A DNA stretch of 64,000 nucleotides. It comes from Rhizobium mongolense USDA 1844 (GTDB taxonomy: Bacteria > Pseudomonadota > Alphaproteobacteria > Rhizobiales > Rhizobiaceae). Within the stretch, counting starts at the first letter, position 1, and the number at the start of each line of letters is the position of its first letter. The notes beneath the pieces were generated by a model, which saw only the letters and a list, made by a program, of their open reading frames with translations, was not told where the DNA came from and did no database searches. Position numbers and translations under genes: made by a program. Location of the stretch: positions 186 to 64,185 of the forward strand of contig NZ_ATTQ01000022.1 in assembly GCF_000419765.1 (NCBI RefSeq), written 5' to 3'. Positions 40,677-50,501 of the stretch are shown piece by piece.

Positions 40677-42643
40677 TCGCCGGCGCGGGTTCCGGCAAGA
40701 CCAACACGCTGGCGCACCGCGTTGCGCATCTGATCGTTAAGGGAGCGGATCCGCGCCGCATCCTGCTGATGACCTTCTCCCGCCGGGCGGCTTCCGAGAT
40801 GGCTCGCCGCGTCGAGCGGATTTGCGCTGAGGTCCTTGGCGGCAATTCCGGCGTCATGGCCGATGCGCTGGCCTGGAGCGGTACCTTCCATGGGATCGGC
40901 GCGCGGCTGCTTCGCGATTATGCCGAGCAGATCGGGGTTGACCCCGCCTTCACCATCCATGACCGGGAAGACAGCGCCGACCTGATGAACCTCATTCGTC
41001 ACGAGCTCGGCTTCTCGAAAATGGAGAGCCGTTTCCCGACCAAGGGTACCTGCCTTGCGATCTATTCCCGGGCCGTGAATTCGCAGACGGAACTGCCTTT
41101 GGTCCTGCGTGACGCCTTCCCCTGGTGTGGCGCATGGGAAAAGCAGCTCCGCGAACTTTTCGCCGCCTATGTCGAGGCCAAGCAGACCCAGAACGTCCTC
41201 GACTATGACGACCTGCTCCTCTACTGGGCGCAGATGGTTGCCGAACCGCTGATTGCCGAGGATATCGGCGGCCGCTTCGATCATGTGCTCGTCGACGAAT
41301 ATCAGGATACGAACCGCCTGCAGGCCTCCATCCTGCTTGCTTTGAAGCCTGAGGGACAGGGGCTGACCGTCGTCGGCGACGATGCACAGTCGATCTATTC
41401 CTTCCGCGCCGCCACAGTCCGCAACATTCTCGATTTCCCGGCCTCATTCAGCCCGGCAGCCAATATTGTCACGCTCGATCGCAACTACCGTTCGACGCAA
41501 CCTATTCTCGCCGCGGCCAATGCGGTCATTGATCTTGCCTCGGAGCGCTTCACCAAGAACCTATGGACGGAGCGGCAATCGGGTGAGCGTCCGCGCCTCG
41601 TCACCGTGCGCGAGGAGGCCGACCAGGCCCGGTATGTTGCCGACAAGGTTCTGGAGAACCGCGAAGAGGGCACGCGGCTGAAGAGCCAGGCGGTGCTTTT
41701 CCGCGCCTCGCACCACAGCGGCGCGCTGGAAGTCGAGCTTACCCGCCGTAACATTCCCTTCGTGAAATTCGGCGGTCTGAAATTTCTCGACAGCGCGCAT
41801 GTCAAGGACATGCTGGCCGTCCTGCGCTTTGCGCTCAATCCGCGCGACCGGGTCGCCGGCTTCCGGCTGATGCAGATCCTGCCGGGCGTCGGACCTTCGA
41901 CGGCCCAGCGGGCACTCGACCAGATGGCTGAGGATCCAAGCCCCTTGCAGGCCCTCGCCGCCATGCCCGCCCCGCCGCGCGCCGGCGAGGATTGGACCTC
42001 CTTCGTTTCGGTCATGCAGGAACTGAGATCCGGGAAAGCCGGCTGGCCCGCCGAAATCGGCCTGGTCCGAGAATGGTATCAGCCGCATCTCGAGCGGCTG
42101 CACGAAGATGCCGCAACGCGTCAGGCCGATCTCCTGCAGCTCGAGCAAATCGCCGGCGGCTATCCGTCGCGCGAACGCTTCCTGACCGAACTGACGCTCG
42201 ATCCGCCGGATGCGACCAGCGACCAGGCGGGCGTGCCGTTGCTCGACGAGGACTATCTGATCCTCTCGACGATCCATTCGGCCAAGGGTCAGGAGTGGAC
42301 CAAGGTCTTCATGTTGAACGTTGTCGACGGCTGCATTCCGTCCGACCTCGGCGTTGGCACCAGCGCAGAAATAGAGGAGGAGCGGCGCCTGCTTTATGTC
42401 GCGATGACGCGCGCCAGGGACAATCTCGATCTCGTCGTCCCGCAGCGCTTCTTCACGCACGGGCAGAATGCGCAGGGCGACCGCCACGTCTATGCCTCGC
42501 GCACCCGCTTCATCCCGGCGACGCTACTGCAATTTTTCGAGGTCTGCGGCTGGCCGCAGGTCAAGAGCGAAAGCGCCTCAGCGCAACAGGCGCGCCAAGT
42601 CCGCATCGACGTCGGCGCCCGCATGCGCGGTATGTGGCGCTAG
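40583..42643 (+). CDS. UvrD/Rep-family ATP-dependent DNA helicase
   Basis: 686 residues, superfamily 1A. Walker A VIAGAGSGKTNT at residues 32-43, motif Ia LMTFSRRAASEMARR, Walker B VDEYQDTN near 237, motif III GDDAQSIYSFRAA, and C-terminal motifs with STIHSAKGQEW and LLYVAMTRARDNLDLVVPQ. The protein separates DNA strands with ATP, 3' to 5' in the family, in repair or recombination. It is shorter at the C-terminus than E. coli UvrD and is a second member of this family expected in rhizobia, so it is not called uvrD. Its stop overlaps the stop of the convergent gene by four bases. Confidence 0.93.
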   Translation: MYLEKLNPQQRMAVEHGTLAGGSHIAGPLLVIAGAGSGKTNTLAHRVAHLIVKGADPRRILLMTFSRRAASEMARRVERICAEVLGGNSGVMADALAWSGTFHGIGARLLRDYAEQIGVDPAFTIHDREDSADLMNLIRHELGFSKMESRFPTKGTCLAIYSRAVNSQTELPLVLRDAFPWCGAWEKQLRELFAAYVEAKQTQNVLDYDDLLLYWAQMVAEPLIAEDIGGRFDHVLVDEYQDTNRLQASILLALKPEGQGLTVVGDDAQSIYSFRAATVRNILDFPASFSPAANIVTLDRNYRSTQPILAAANAVIDLASERFTKNLWTERQSGERPRLVTVREEADQARYVADKVLENREEGTRLKSQAVLFRASHHSGALEVELTRRNIPFVKFGGLKFLDSAHVKDMLAVLRFALNPRDRVAGFRLMQILPGVGPSTAQRALDQMAEDPSPLQALAAMPAPPRAGEDWTSFVSVMQELRSGKAGWPAEIGLVREWYQPHLERLHEDAATRQADLLQLEQIAGGYPSRERFLTELTLDPPDATSDQAGVPLLDEDYLILSTIHSAKGQEWTKVFMLNVVDGCIPSDLGVGTSAEIEEERRLLYVAMTRARDNLDLVVPQRFFTHGQNAQGDRHVYASRTRFIPATLLQFFEVCGWPQVKSESASAQQARQVRIDVGARMRGMWR

Positions 42644-43701
42644 AGGGCAAGAGGGCGATCGGCCGGTTTGAAGAACGGCGCGAGCACCTCTGCGTTCACC
42701 GCCTCGATGGTCGAAGGCGACCATTTCGGATTTCGATCCTTGTCGATCACCGCCGCCCGCACGCCCTCGTAAAAGTCCGCGGATTTCAATATCTGCATAC
42801 AGGCCGCTAACTCACGGTTCAGGCAGGCGGCGAGATTGACGCTCTGCCGTCCTTCCCTCAGCAGACGCAGAGTCAATTTCAGGCTCGTCGGCGAGCGCGT
42901 CTGCAGGGTCTTCCGTGTCTTGGCGGCGAATTCGCCTTCGACAGCGGCGAGCGCTTCCAGAACCTCTTCGATCCGATCGAAACAGAAGGCATGGTCGATC
43001 AACGGCCGAACGGCCTGCAGGCGGCTTTCGGTCGCCTTGCCGGCAAGATGCTTCAGCAGAGCCTCGCAAGCGACCGGCGATGACCCGACCGGCAGCCGAG
43101 CCAACGCGTCGATGACATCCGGCAGCCGCGACGACGAGATCTCAAAATCGGCAAGGCCGGCATAGATGGCATCCGCCGCATTCAGCTCCTGGCCGGTCAA
43201 TCCTGCCCATGTTCCCGTCTCGCCGGGCATGCGCGGCAGCAGCCAGGTCGCTCCGACATCCGGGAAATAGCCGATGCCGGTTTCCGGCATCGCAAGCCTC
43301 GTCCGCTCCGTCACGATGCGGTGCCGCCCATGTGCGGAAAGGCCGACGCCGCCGCCCATGGTGATACCATCCATCAGGGCGACATAGGGTTTAGCGTAGC
43401 TTGCGATGCGGTGGTTGAGCGTGAATTCCTCGCGCCAGAACGACTCCGCAAGCTCGGAACCCGAGCACCCGCTTTTGTGAAGTGCACGAATATCGCCGCC
43501 GGCGCAGAAGCCGCGATCGCCCTCACCCGTCACCACCACGCTTGCAACGCCGTCATCGTCCGCGAATTCGTCGAGCGCCGCATCGATCATGCGCACCATG
43601 CCGAGCGTCAGGCTGTTCAGCGCCTTCGGTCGATTGAGGCGGATGATCCCCGCCGTGCCGCGCCGTTCGATAATGACTTCCCGTTCGTGATTGTTCTGCA
43701 T
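42640..43701 (-). CDS. 3-hydroxyisobutyryl-CoA hydrolase / enoyl-CoA hydratase family
   Basis: 353 residues, longer than ordinary crotonases and normal for 3-hydroxyisobutyryl-CoA hydrolase of valine breakdown. GFCAGGDIRALHKSG gives the oxyanion hole, MDGITMGGGVGLSAHGRHRI the second one, and the ETGIGYFPDVGATWLLPRMP stretch is diagnostic for this branch with its catalytic Glu. It hydrolyses 3-hydroxyisobutyryl-CoA in the cytosol. Stands alone on the minus strand, convergent to the helicase and about 95 bases beyond galE. Confidence 0.92.
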   Translation of the reverse strand: MQNNHEREVIIERRGTAGIIRLNRPKALNSLTLGMVRMIDAALDEFADDDGVASVVVTGEGDRGFCAGGDIRALHKSGCSGSELAESFWREEFTLNHRIASYAKPYVALMDGITMGGGVGLSAHGRHRIVTERTRLAMPETGIGYFPDVGATWLLPRMPGETGTWAGLTGQELNAADAIYAGLADFEISSSRLPDVIDALARLPVGSSPVACEALLKHLAGKATESRLQAVRPLIDHAFCFDRIEEVLEALAAVEGEFAAKTRKTLQTRSPTSLKLTLRLLREGRQSVNLAACLNRELAACMQILKSADFYEGVRAAVIDKDRNPKWSPSTIEAVNAEVLAPFFKPADRPLAL

Positions 43702-43795
43702 GTCCTTCGTCCACCCTCGATTGACCTCCCATCAATAAACAGAGGGAGCGCTTCGTTCCAGTGGACTTTGCGTCGAAAAACAGGGGTAATCGCGT

Positions 43796-44830
43796 TTAGA
43801 AGGAAGCCGCGGCAAGGGCGCGGTGCACTCCGTGCAGATCCCCGACCCTGCGGTTGATCAGCGCCAGCTCCCAGTCCAGTGCACTGCGAACGATCGTCTC
43901 CAGCGAATCGTATTTCGGTGTCCAGTCCAGCACGCGATGCGCCAAGGTGGCGTCGGCGACGACACTTGCGGCATCGCCCGGGCGACGTGGCGCCATATGA
44001 ATCTTGAACGCGTGGCCGTGCAGGCGCACCACCATGTTCAGCACGTCGAGCACCGTATAGCCGGAACCATAGCCACAATTCGCGACCAACGATCCCTTGC
44101 CCTTGCGCAGATGCTGCAGCGCCTTCAGGTGAGCCTCGGCAAGATCAGTGACATGGATATAGTCGCGCACGCCAGTGCCGTCATGCGTCGGATAGTCGAT
44201 GCCGTAGACATGCACGCTGTCGCGCTTGCCGAAGGCTGCCTCGCAGGCGACCTTGATGAGGTGCGTCGCGCCGCTCGTGGATTGTCCGGCACGGCCGCGC
44301 GGATCGGCACCTGCAACGTTGAAGTAGCGGAGCGCCACATAGTCGAAATCATAGGCTGCAGCAGCGTCGCGCAGCATGAACTCCGTCATCAGCTTCGACT
44401 GGCCATAAGGATTTTCCGGGTTGAGCGGCGCGGTTTCCTTGACCGGATCGGAAGTCTTCTGCGGACCGTAGACCGCCGCCGTCGACGAGAAGACGAAATG
44501 GCGCACACCGGCAGCGATCGCCGCGCTCAGGAGCGCACGCGTCTTGCCGGAATTGTTGTCGTAATAGGAAAGCGGATCGGCAACCGAAGCCGGAACCACC
44601 GCGGAGCCTGCAAAATGGATGATCGCCTCGATGTCGTTCTCGATGAAGATCGTCTTCAGGACCTCGGCATCGGCGATATCCCCAAGGTAGAAGCGCGCAG
44701 CAGGCGCGACCGCCCAGCGAAAGCCTGTGGAAAGGCGATCGAGCACGACGACGTTCTCGCCTGCATCGAGCAGTGCCCACACCATGTGGCTGCCGATGTA
44801 GCCGGCGCCGCCTGTCACCAAAATTGCCAT
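43796..44830 (-). CDS. galE: UDP-glucose 4-epimerase
   Basis: 344 residues, extended short-chain dehydrogenase. NAD site LVTGGAGYIGSHMVWALLDA, catalytic Ser/Thr in FVFSSTAAVYG and Tyr-x-x-x-Lys in NPYGQSKLMTE. RYFNVAGADP and DGTGVRDYIHVTDLAEAH are typical. It supplies UDP-galactose for exopolysaccharide and lipopolysaccharide; in rhizobia it is also called exoB. An inverted repeat CCCTGT/ACAGGG (44839-44858) lies in the leader and overlaps the AGGG ribosome site, so translation may be modulated. Isolated transcription unit. Confidence 0.95.
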   Translation of the reverse strand: MAILVTGGAGYIGSHMVWALLDAGENVVVLDRLSTGFRWAVAPAARFYLGDIADAEVLKTIFIENDIEAIIHFAGSAVVPASVADPLSYYDNNSGKTRALLSAAIAAGVRHFVFSSTAAVYGPQKTSDPVKETAPLNPENPYGQSKLMTEFMLRDAAAAYDFDYVALRYFNVAGADPRGRAGQSTSGATHLIKVACEAAFGKRDSVHVYGIDYPTHDGTGVRDYIHVTDLAEAHLKALQHLRKGKGSLVANCGYGSGYTVLDVLNMVVRLHGHAFKIHMAPRRPGDAASVVADATLAHRVLDWTPKYDSLETIVRSALDWELALINRRVGDLHGVHRALAAASF

Positions 44831-44996
44831 GTCCCGTTCCCTGTTTAATCGGACAGGGCATCTGACGCGGTTTTTCCTTTCAGATATTCTTATCAGGCAC
44901 CCGTTCGGACGCCTTTGAACCGGTAAGTTTGCTGCTGTGGTTAGAAGCTGATTTCCGCCTTTGCTACAATTTTAGCGAACGACCGTTTCCGACATC

Positions 44997-45025
44997 AAAA
45001 TGGCCCGGCTGCGACGGCCGGGCCA
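44997..45025 (-). terminator. intrinsic terminator of the aminotransferase gene
   Basis: On the minus strand TGGCCCGGC and GCCGGGCCA pair around a short loop, followed by TTTTGATG. It starts seven bases after the aminotransferase stop. A GC-rich stem followed by T residues is the classical layout. Confidence 0.8.
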
Positions 45026-45031
45026 TGAGCG

Positions 45032-46198
45032 TCAAAGCTTCAGAATGTAATCGCAGAGCTTGTCGGCTGCTGCTTTGACCTGTAGCGGATCGCGCAGGAA
45101 ACAGGCTCGCAGGAAAAGCTCGCCGCCTGCGCCGAAGGCGGTTCCGGGCGCCAGGCCGACACCCGTCTTGTCGACGATATCCAGCGCTGCTTTGCGGCTG
45201 TCGGTGACGCCGTCAATCTTCAGAAAGGCGTAGAGCGCACCGTCCGGCTTCAACGTCTCGACGCGGTTCGTGGCAATCAGCGCATCGCAGAGGATGTCGC
45301 GCGAAAGAGCCGCCTTCCGGATATTGGCCTCGACGAACCCATCGCCCTCGTTGAGGGCTGCCACCGCACCCTTCTGCATGAATTGCGCAACGCCCGAGGT
45401 CGAATATTGGATCAGGTTTTCGAGCACCTGCCCCGTTTCCGGCGGCGCCACGATCCAGCCGACACGCCAGCCGGTCATCGACCAGTTCTTCGAGAAGGAA
45501 TTGACGAACATGACCTTGTCGCCCGGTACCATGATTTCAAGGAAAGAAGGCGCACGGGTGCCGGCGTAGAAATAGCGAGCGTAAATTTCATCCGCCATGA
45601 TCCAGAGATCGTTCTTTCTGGCAAGTTCAAGGATGTCAGCGAGATCCCTCTTCGTCGCGGTCCACCCAGTCGGATTGGATGGCGTATTGATGAACAGCGC
45701 TCTTGTCTTCGGAGTGATTGCTGCTTCGATGCGGTTGAGATCGACCGCCCATTTGCCGCCTTCGAACTGAAGCTCAACCCCGACCGAGCGGGCACCGGCA
45801 ATTTCCAACGCAGCGGCGATATTCGGCCAGGCGGGCGTCAGATAGACCAGTTCGTCGTCCGGCGACGTCAATGCCTGCACCGCAATCTGGATCGCCTGCA
45901 TGCCTGAACCGGTGACATAGAAATGCTCCGCCGGCAGGCTGATGCCGAAATGCCGGGCGTAATAGTTGGATAGCGCGTCACGAAGCTGCGGAATGCCGCG
46001 CTGCCAGGTATAGAAGGTCTCTCCCGCTGCCAGCGCGTCCATTGCCGCCCGGCTGATGAAATCCGGTGTCGGAAGATCGCCCTCGCCGACCCAGAGCGGC
46101 AGCAGGCCATCGCGGCCCCGGGCATAATTGACGACTTCGACGATCCCGCTTTCTGGCGCCGAAACGGCGCGCGGGCTGAGGCTGTTCATAATCGACAT
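45032..46198 (-). CDS. class I/II PLP-dependent aminotransferase
   Basis: 388 residues, aspartate-aminotransferase fold. The proline-rich INTPSNPTGWTATKRDLADI loop, the PLP-binding Asp and Tyr in WIMADEIYARYFYAG, and the Schiff-base lysine K237 in FVNSFSKNWSMTGWRVGW are intact. Substrate is uncertain; arginine- or aromatic-type transaminases share this pattern. It is monocistronic: a terminator follows directly and an inverted repeat covers its ribosome site. Confidence 0.92.
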   Translation of the reverse strand: MSIMNSLSPRAVSAPESGIVEVVNYARGRDGLLPLWVGEGDLPTPDFISRAAMDALAAGETFYTWQRGIPQLRDALSNYYARHFGISLPAEHFYVTGSGMQAIQIAVQALTSPDDELVYLTPAWPNIAAALEIAGARSVGVELQFEGGKWAVDLNRIEAAITPKTRALFINTPSNPTGWTATKRDLADILELARKNDLWIMADEIYARYFYAGTRAPSFLEIMVPGDKVMFVNSFSKNWSMTGWRVGWIVAPPETGQVLENLIQYSTSGVAQFMQKGAVAALNEGDGFVEANIRKAALSRDILCDALIATNRVETLKPDGALYAFLKIDGVTDSRKAALDIVDKTGVGLAPGTAFGAGGELFLRACFLRDPLQVKAAADKLCDYILKL

Positions 46199-46206
46199 GC
46201 AGATCT

Positions 46207-46236
46207 CCGGTTTTCGCTTTCATAAAACAAAACCGG
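46207..46236 (-). promoter_or_regulatory. inverted repeat covering the aminotransferase ribosome site
   Basis: CCGGTTTT and AAAACCGG, 8-bp perfect arms with a 14-base loop, lie immediately before the aminotransferase start. In RNA the right arm ends in CCGG of the CCGGAG ribosome site, so a hairpin would partly hide it. It could also be a protein operator. Confidence 0.5.
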
Positions 46237-46320
46237 GCGCAAATCCCATGAGAATGCGTGATGCCGTATCGATTTTCGTTATGAATCAACTTCGCAAAAT
46301 ACGGGGCTGCGATGCCTTGA

Positions 46321-46755
46321 TCAGACCGCCGGACGCTTGGCCAGCAGATCGCGGATTTCGGTGAGGAGCGCGACATCGGCCGGCGGGGGCGCCTCTTCGG
46401 CTGCCTTTTGCTCGTTGCGCTCGACCTGCCTGCGCAGCATATTCACGCCCTTGATCATCAGGAAGATGATCCAGGCAAGGATCAGGAAATTGATGACCAC
46501 GGTGATGAAATTGCCATAGGCGAAGACAGCACCCTGCGCGCGGGCCGCAGCAAGCGTCGGCGCGTTGACCGCAGACGAAAGACCGAAGAAGTAGTTGGAA
46601 AAATCGAAACCTCCGAAAAGGGCACCGACGACCGGCATGATGATATCGTCGACCAGCGATTTGACGATGCCGCCGAAAGCACCGCCGATGATGACGCCGA
46701 CGGCAAGGTCCATGACGTTGCCTCGGGCGATAAAGGCCTTGAACTCATTGAGCAT
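46321..46755 (-). CDS. mscL: large-conductance mechanosensitive channel MscL
   Basis: 144 residues from ATG 46755 (AGGGAGA ribosome site); an in-frame upstream ATG is unlikely. MLNEFKAFIARGNVMDLAVG, then VIIGGAFGGIVKSLVDDII is the conserved N-terminal helix and first transmembrane pore helix; VAFGNF-like FAYGNFITVVINFLILAWII is the second span. The C-terminal helix ends in LTEIRDLLAKRPAV. The homopentamer opens under membrane tension to protect against osmotic downshock. Monocistronic. Confidence 0.95.
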   Translation of the reverse strand: MLNEFKAFIARGNVMDLAVGVIIGGAFGGIVKSLVDDIIMPVVGALFGGFDFSNYFFGLSSAVNAPTLAAARAQGAVFAYGNFITVVINFLILAWIIFLMIKGVNMLRRQVERNEQKAAEEAPPPADVALLTEIRDLLAKRPAV

Positions 46756-46970
46756 CCGATCTGTCTCCCTCTGATGCGCTCTCACGGACGGTCCGTTGTG
46801 TTATTAGCTACATCTCTTGATTGTTTATTCAATTGCAAAAGTGAAACAACCAGGACCTTCCTGCGCCTTGGACTTAATGCCTAGATCATCGCAATTTCCA
46901 AGACAGACGATTTCCCCTAGTCTTGATGTCTTTTGGGAGAACCGGCGGTGAGTGCGCCGGTGGAGGGTCG

Positions 46971-49900
46971 ATGCTTCAAGGCTGGGTCATCATCGCGTTT
47001 GCCTTCGGCTATCTGCTGCTTTTGTTTGCGGTCGCAAGCTACGGCGACCGTAGAAGCCAGAGGCTGGGCATACCGGACGGCGGCTGGCCGATCGTCTATG
47101 CGCTGAGCCTTGCGATCTACTGCACCTCCTGGACCTATTTCGGCGGCGTCGGGCTCGCCTCGCAGCGCGGCCTTGAATTTGCCGGGATCTATATCGGCCC
47201 GATCCTCGTCTTCACGCTCGGCATGCCAGTGCTGCGGCGGATCATCGAACTTGCCAAGGCCGAAAAGCTTACCTCCGTCGCGGACTTCCTCGCCGCCCGC
47301 TATGGGAAGAATCCCACGGTCGCAACGATCGTGGCGCTGATCTCGCTCATTGGCACGATTCCTTACATCGCACTGCAGCTGAAGGCGATCAGCAGCACGG
47401 TGACCGCGATGGTCAATCCTTCGGATTATGGCATCGGCAGCGGCAACCTCTACTTCCTCGACCTGCCGCTGATCGCAACCCTGGTGCTTGCCTGCTTCGC
47501 CGTGATGTTCGGCACGCGGCATACCGATGCGACAGAGCACCAGGACGGCCTGATCCTCGCCGTTTCGATGGAATCGCTGGTCAAGCTCGTCGCCTTCCTG
47601 ACCGCCGGCATCTGCGTCATCTGGTTTTTGTTCGATGGGCCCGCCGACCTTTGGCGGAAAAGCGTGGACAACCAGTTGGTCAACGCAACCCTCGACTACA
47701 AGACGCCGATCAGCCGCTGGATCACGCTGATACTGCTGTCGGCCGTTGCAATCATCATGCTACCGCGCCAGTTTCACGTCACCGTCGTCGAAAACCGCTC
47801 GGCGAAACAGCTGCGGCTCGCCGGCTATCTCTTCCCGCTCTATCTCATCGCCATCAATCTCTTCGTGCTGCCAGTGGCGATCGGCGGCCTGCTGACCTTC
47901 GGCGGCACGGGCAATGCCGACTTTTACGTACTGTCCCTGCCGCTTGCGGGGCAGATGCAGATCGTTTCGCTGATCACCTTCATCGGCGGCTTTTCGGCGG
48001 CCACTGCAATGGTCATCGTCGATTCCGTTGCGCTTTCGATCATGGTGTCGAACGACATCATCATGCCGATCTTCCTGCGCAGGAAGCTTGCCGGACGTGC
48101 CGGCCAGCGCGATGACTTCGCGAAAAGCCTGCTCAACATCCGCCGCAGCGCGATCTTCGCCGTCCTGCTGCTCGGCTATGCCTATTACCGCTCGACCGAC
48201 AGCACGGCCGGCCTTGCCTCGATCGGCCTTTTGTCCTTCGCCGCGATCGCACAGATCGCACCCGCCTTCTTCGGCGGTCTTATCTGGCGGCGTGCGAATG
48301 CACGCGGCGCCATTCTCGGCCTTACGTCGGGTTTCGTCATCTGGTTCTACCTGCTCTTTCTGCCTTCGCTCGGCGGGCCGGATTATTCCTATGTCGCGAC
48401 CGCCTTCCTCAGCTTCATCTTCCCGGGCACGGCGCTTTTTGCAGCAGCGGATGCCGATCCGCTCGTCAACGCCACAGCGATGAGCCTGCTTATCAATACC
48501 GCCTTCTTCATCGTCGGCTCGATGACGCGCAACGCCCGTCCGCTGGAGCGCATCCAGGCAGGCATCTTCGTGAAGGGGCAGTCGCGCTCGCAATTTGCGA
48601 CCCGCGGATGGAAGACCCGCATCAGCGTCGGCGACCTGAAAACGGCAATCGCGCGCTATCTCGGCGAAGAGCGCATGCAGCGATCGCTTGCGACATACGA
48701 GCAGAATTCCGGCCGCAAGCTGGAGGACGACCAGCCGGCCGACATGGCGCTCATCCACTTCACCGAACAACTGCTCGGCAGCGCCATCGGATCCTCCTCC
48801 GCGCGGTTGGTGCTTTCGCTGATCCTGCAGAAGACCGAGGACGCTTCTGCCGACACGGCATGGCTGCTCGACCAGGCAAGCGAGGCGCTGCAATATAACC
48901 AGGACATGCTGCAGACGGCGCTCTCGCAGATGGACCAGGGCATTGCCGTCTTCGACAGCTCCAACCAGCTGACGATCTGGAACCGGCGCTTCCGCCAGCT
49001 TCTCGACCTGCCGGAGGATGTCGGCCGTGTCGGCTTTCCGCTTTCGGAAATCGTGGCGATCTTGAGCCAGCGCGGTGACGTGCCAGCCGCCGAACTCAGC
49101 CAGACGGTGCGGCATTTCCTGACGCTCGACAAACCCTTCTCGCTCGTTCTCGGCGGCGGCGAACGGATCATCGAAGTGCGGTCCAACGCCATGCCCGACA
49201 AGGGCATCGTGGCGACCTTTACCGACATTACCCAGCGTGTTGCGGCCGACCAGGCGTTGAAGCAGGCAAACGAGACGCTGGAGCAGCGCGTTGCCGAGCG
49301 AACGGCGGAGCTGACGCGGGTAAACCGCGAACTCGGCGAGGCGCGAGCGGCCGCCGATGAAGCAAATATCGGCAAGACCCGCTTCTTTGCCGCTGCCGGC
49401 CACGACATCCTACAGCCGCTGAATGCGGCGCGGCTTTATTCCTCCGCCCTCGTCGAACGTATCGCGCAGTCCGAAAACGGGCCGATCGTGCGCAATATCG
49501 ATTCCGCACTGGAATCGGTCGAAACCATTCTGGGGGCCGTTCTCGACATCTCGCGGCTTGATACGGGTGCGATGCGGCCGCGGCTGACCTCCGTGCCGCT
49601 GGCCGGCCTGCTGGAGCGCATCGAGACCGATTTTGCGCCGATTGCCCGGGCGAAGAAGCTGAAGCTTGTCGTGATGCCGACATCACTGCGGGTCCGCTCC
49701 GATCCCAACCTGCTGCGGCGCCTCGTGCAGAACCTTGTTTCCAACGCCATCAAATATACGTTGACTGGCAAGGTGCTGGTCGGCGCCCGGCGGCGGGGAA
49801 ACCAGGTGGTGATCCAGGTGATGGATTCCGGCATCGGCATTCCGCCCTCGAAATTCCGCACGGTCTTTAAGGAATTCGCGCGGCTCGACGAAGGCGCGAA

Positions 49901-50474
49901 AACGGCCTCCGGCCTCGGCCTCGGCCTTTCGATCGTCGACCGCATCGCCCGCGTCCTCAACCATCCGGTCGAGCTGCATTCGACGCACGGCAAGGGCACG
50001 GATTTCCGCATCGTCATGCCGCTCGATGTTTCCAAGGCCGGCGCGGCACCGCCCTCCGCAGCGCCGACCGATCGGTTGCCGCAACCGCTCAAGGGATTAA
50101 GGATCCTTTGCATCGACAACGAGCCGAAGATCCTCGAGGGCATGCGGCTCTTGATTTCCGGCTGGGGTTGCGAGGTGGAGGCTATCGACTCTTTGGCCAC
50201 GGCTTCGGGTTTCGAAACGCGTCAGCCCGCGCCCGATCTCATCATCGCGGACTATCATCTCGGCGACGGGACCGGAATTTCCGCGATCCTGAATTTGCGG
50301 GAATGCTTCGGGACCGATCTCCCGGCGCTGCTGGTGACCGCCGACCGGACGCCGGAGGTCAGGGCGGAGGCGGAGCGCCACGGCATCGCGATCCAGCACA
50401 AGCCGGTGCGCCCGGCCGCCCTTCGCGCCTTCATCACGCAGATTTCCGGGCTGAAGCGTGCCGCGGCGGAGTGA
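46971..50474 (+). CDS. hybrid sensor histidine kinase with an SSS transporter domain
   Basis: 1167 residues from ATG 46971, with GGAGGG upstream. Residues 1-500 are a sodium:solute symporter-like membrane domain of about 12-13 spans (SLAIYCTSWTYFGGVGLASQ at the start). Then a PAS fold at about 655-770 (GIAVFDSSNQLTIWN), a coiled segment, HisKA with H811 in FFAAAGHDILQPLNAARLYS, HATPase with NLVSNAIKYT and DSGIGIP, and a receiver from about 1042 with phosphoacceptor Asp1094 in IIADYHLGDG. Such NahK/ErcS-like proteins sense solutes or energy state through the transporter-like part. It is a single-gene unit; the cognate response regulator or phosphotransfer protein is not nearby. Confidence 0.93.
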   Translation: MLQGWVIIAFAFGYLLLLFAVASYGDRRSQRLGIPDGGWPIVYALSLAIYCTSWTYFGGVGLASQRGLEFAGIYIGPILVFTLGMPVLRRIIELAKAEKLTSVADFLAARYGKNPTVATIVALISLIGTIPYIALQLKAISSTVTAMVNPSDYGIGSGNLYFLDLPLIATLVLACFAVMFGTRHTDATEHQDGLILAVSMESLVKLVAFLTAGICVIWFLFDGPADLWRKSVDNQLVNATLDYKTPISRWITLILLSAVAIIMLPRQFHVTVVENRSAKQLRLAGYLFPLYLIAINLFVLPVAIGGLLTFGGTGNADFYVLSLPLAGQMQIVSLITFIGGFSAATAMVIVDSVALSIMVSNDIIMPIFLRRKLAGRAGQRDDFAKSLLNIRRSAIFAVLLLGYAYYRSTDSTAGLASIGLLSFAAIAQIAPAFFGGLIWRRANARGAILGLTSGFVIWFYLLFLPSLGGPDYSYVATAFLSFIFPGTALFAAADADPLVNATAMSLLINTAFFIVGSMTRNARPLERIQAGIFVKGQSRSQFATRGWKTRISVGDLKTAIARYLGEERMQRSLATYEQNSGRKLEDDQPADMALIHFTEQLLGSAIGSSSARLVLSLILQKTEDASADTAWLLDQASEALQYNQDMLQTALSQMDQGIAVFDSSNQLTIWNRRFRQLLDLPEDVGRVGFPLSEIVAILSQRGDVPAAELSQTVRHFLTLDKPFSLVLGGGERIIEVRSNAMPDKGIVATFTDITQRVAADQALKQANETLEQRVAERTAELTRVNRELGEARAAADEANIGKTRFFAAAGHDILQPLNAARLYSSALVERIAQSENGPIVRNIDSALESVETILGAVLDISRLDTGAMRPRLTSVPLAGLLERIETDFAPIARAKKLKLVVMPTSLRVRSDPNLLRRLVQNLVSNAIKYTLTGKVLVGARRRGNQVVIQVMDSGIGIPPSKFRTVFKEFARLDEGAKTASGLGLGLSIVDRIARVLNHPVELHSTHGKGTDFRIVMPLDVSKAGAAPPSAAPTDRLPQPLKGLRILCIDNEPKILEGMRLLISGWGCEVEAIDSLATASGFETRQPAPDLIIADYHLGDGTGISAILNLRECFGTDLPALLVTADRTPEVRAEAERHGIAIQHKPVRPAALRAFITQISGLKRAAAE

Positions 50475-50501
50475 TATCCATGCCGCTTCGCGCGCAAAAC
50501 G

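Noticed and set aside
47760..49403. 547-residue open frame opposite the hybrid kinase
   Set aside because: No domain seen and fully antisense to a well-defined kinase/SSS protein.
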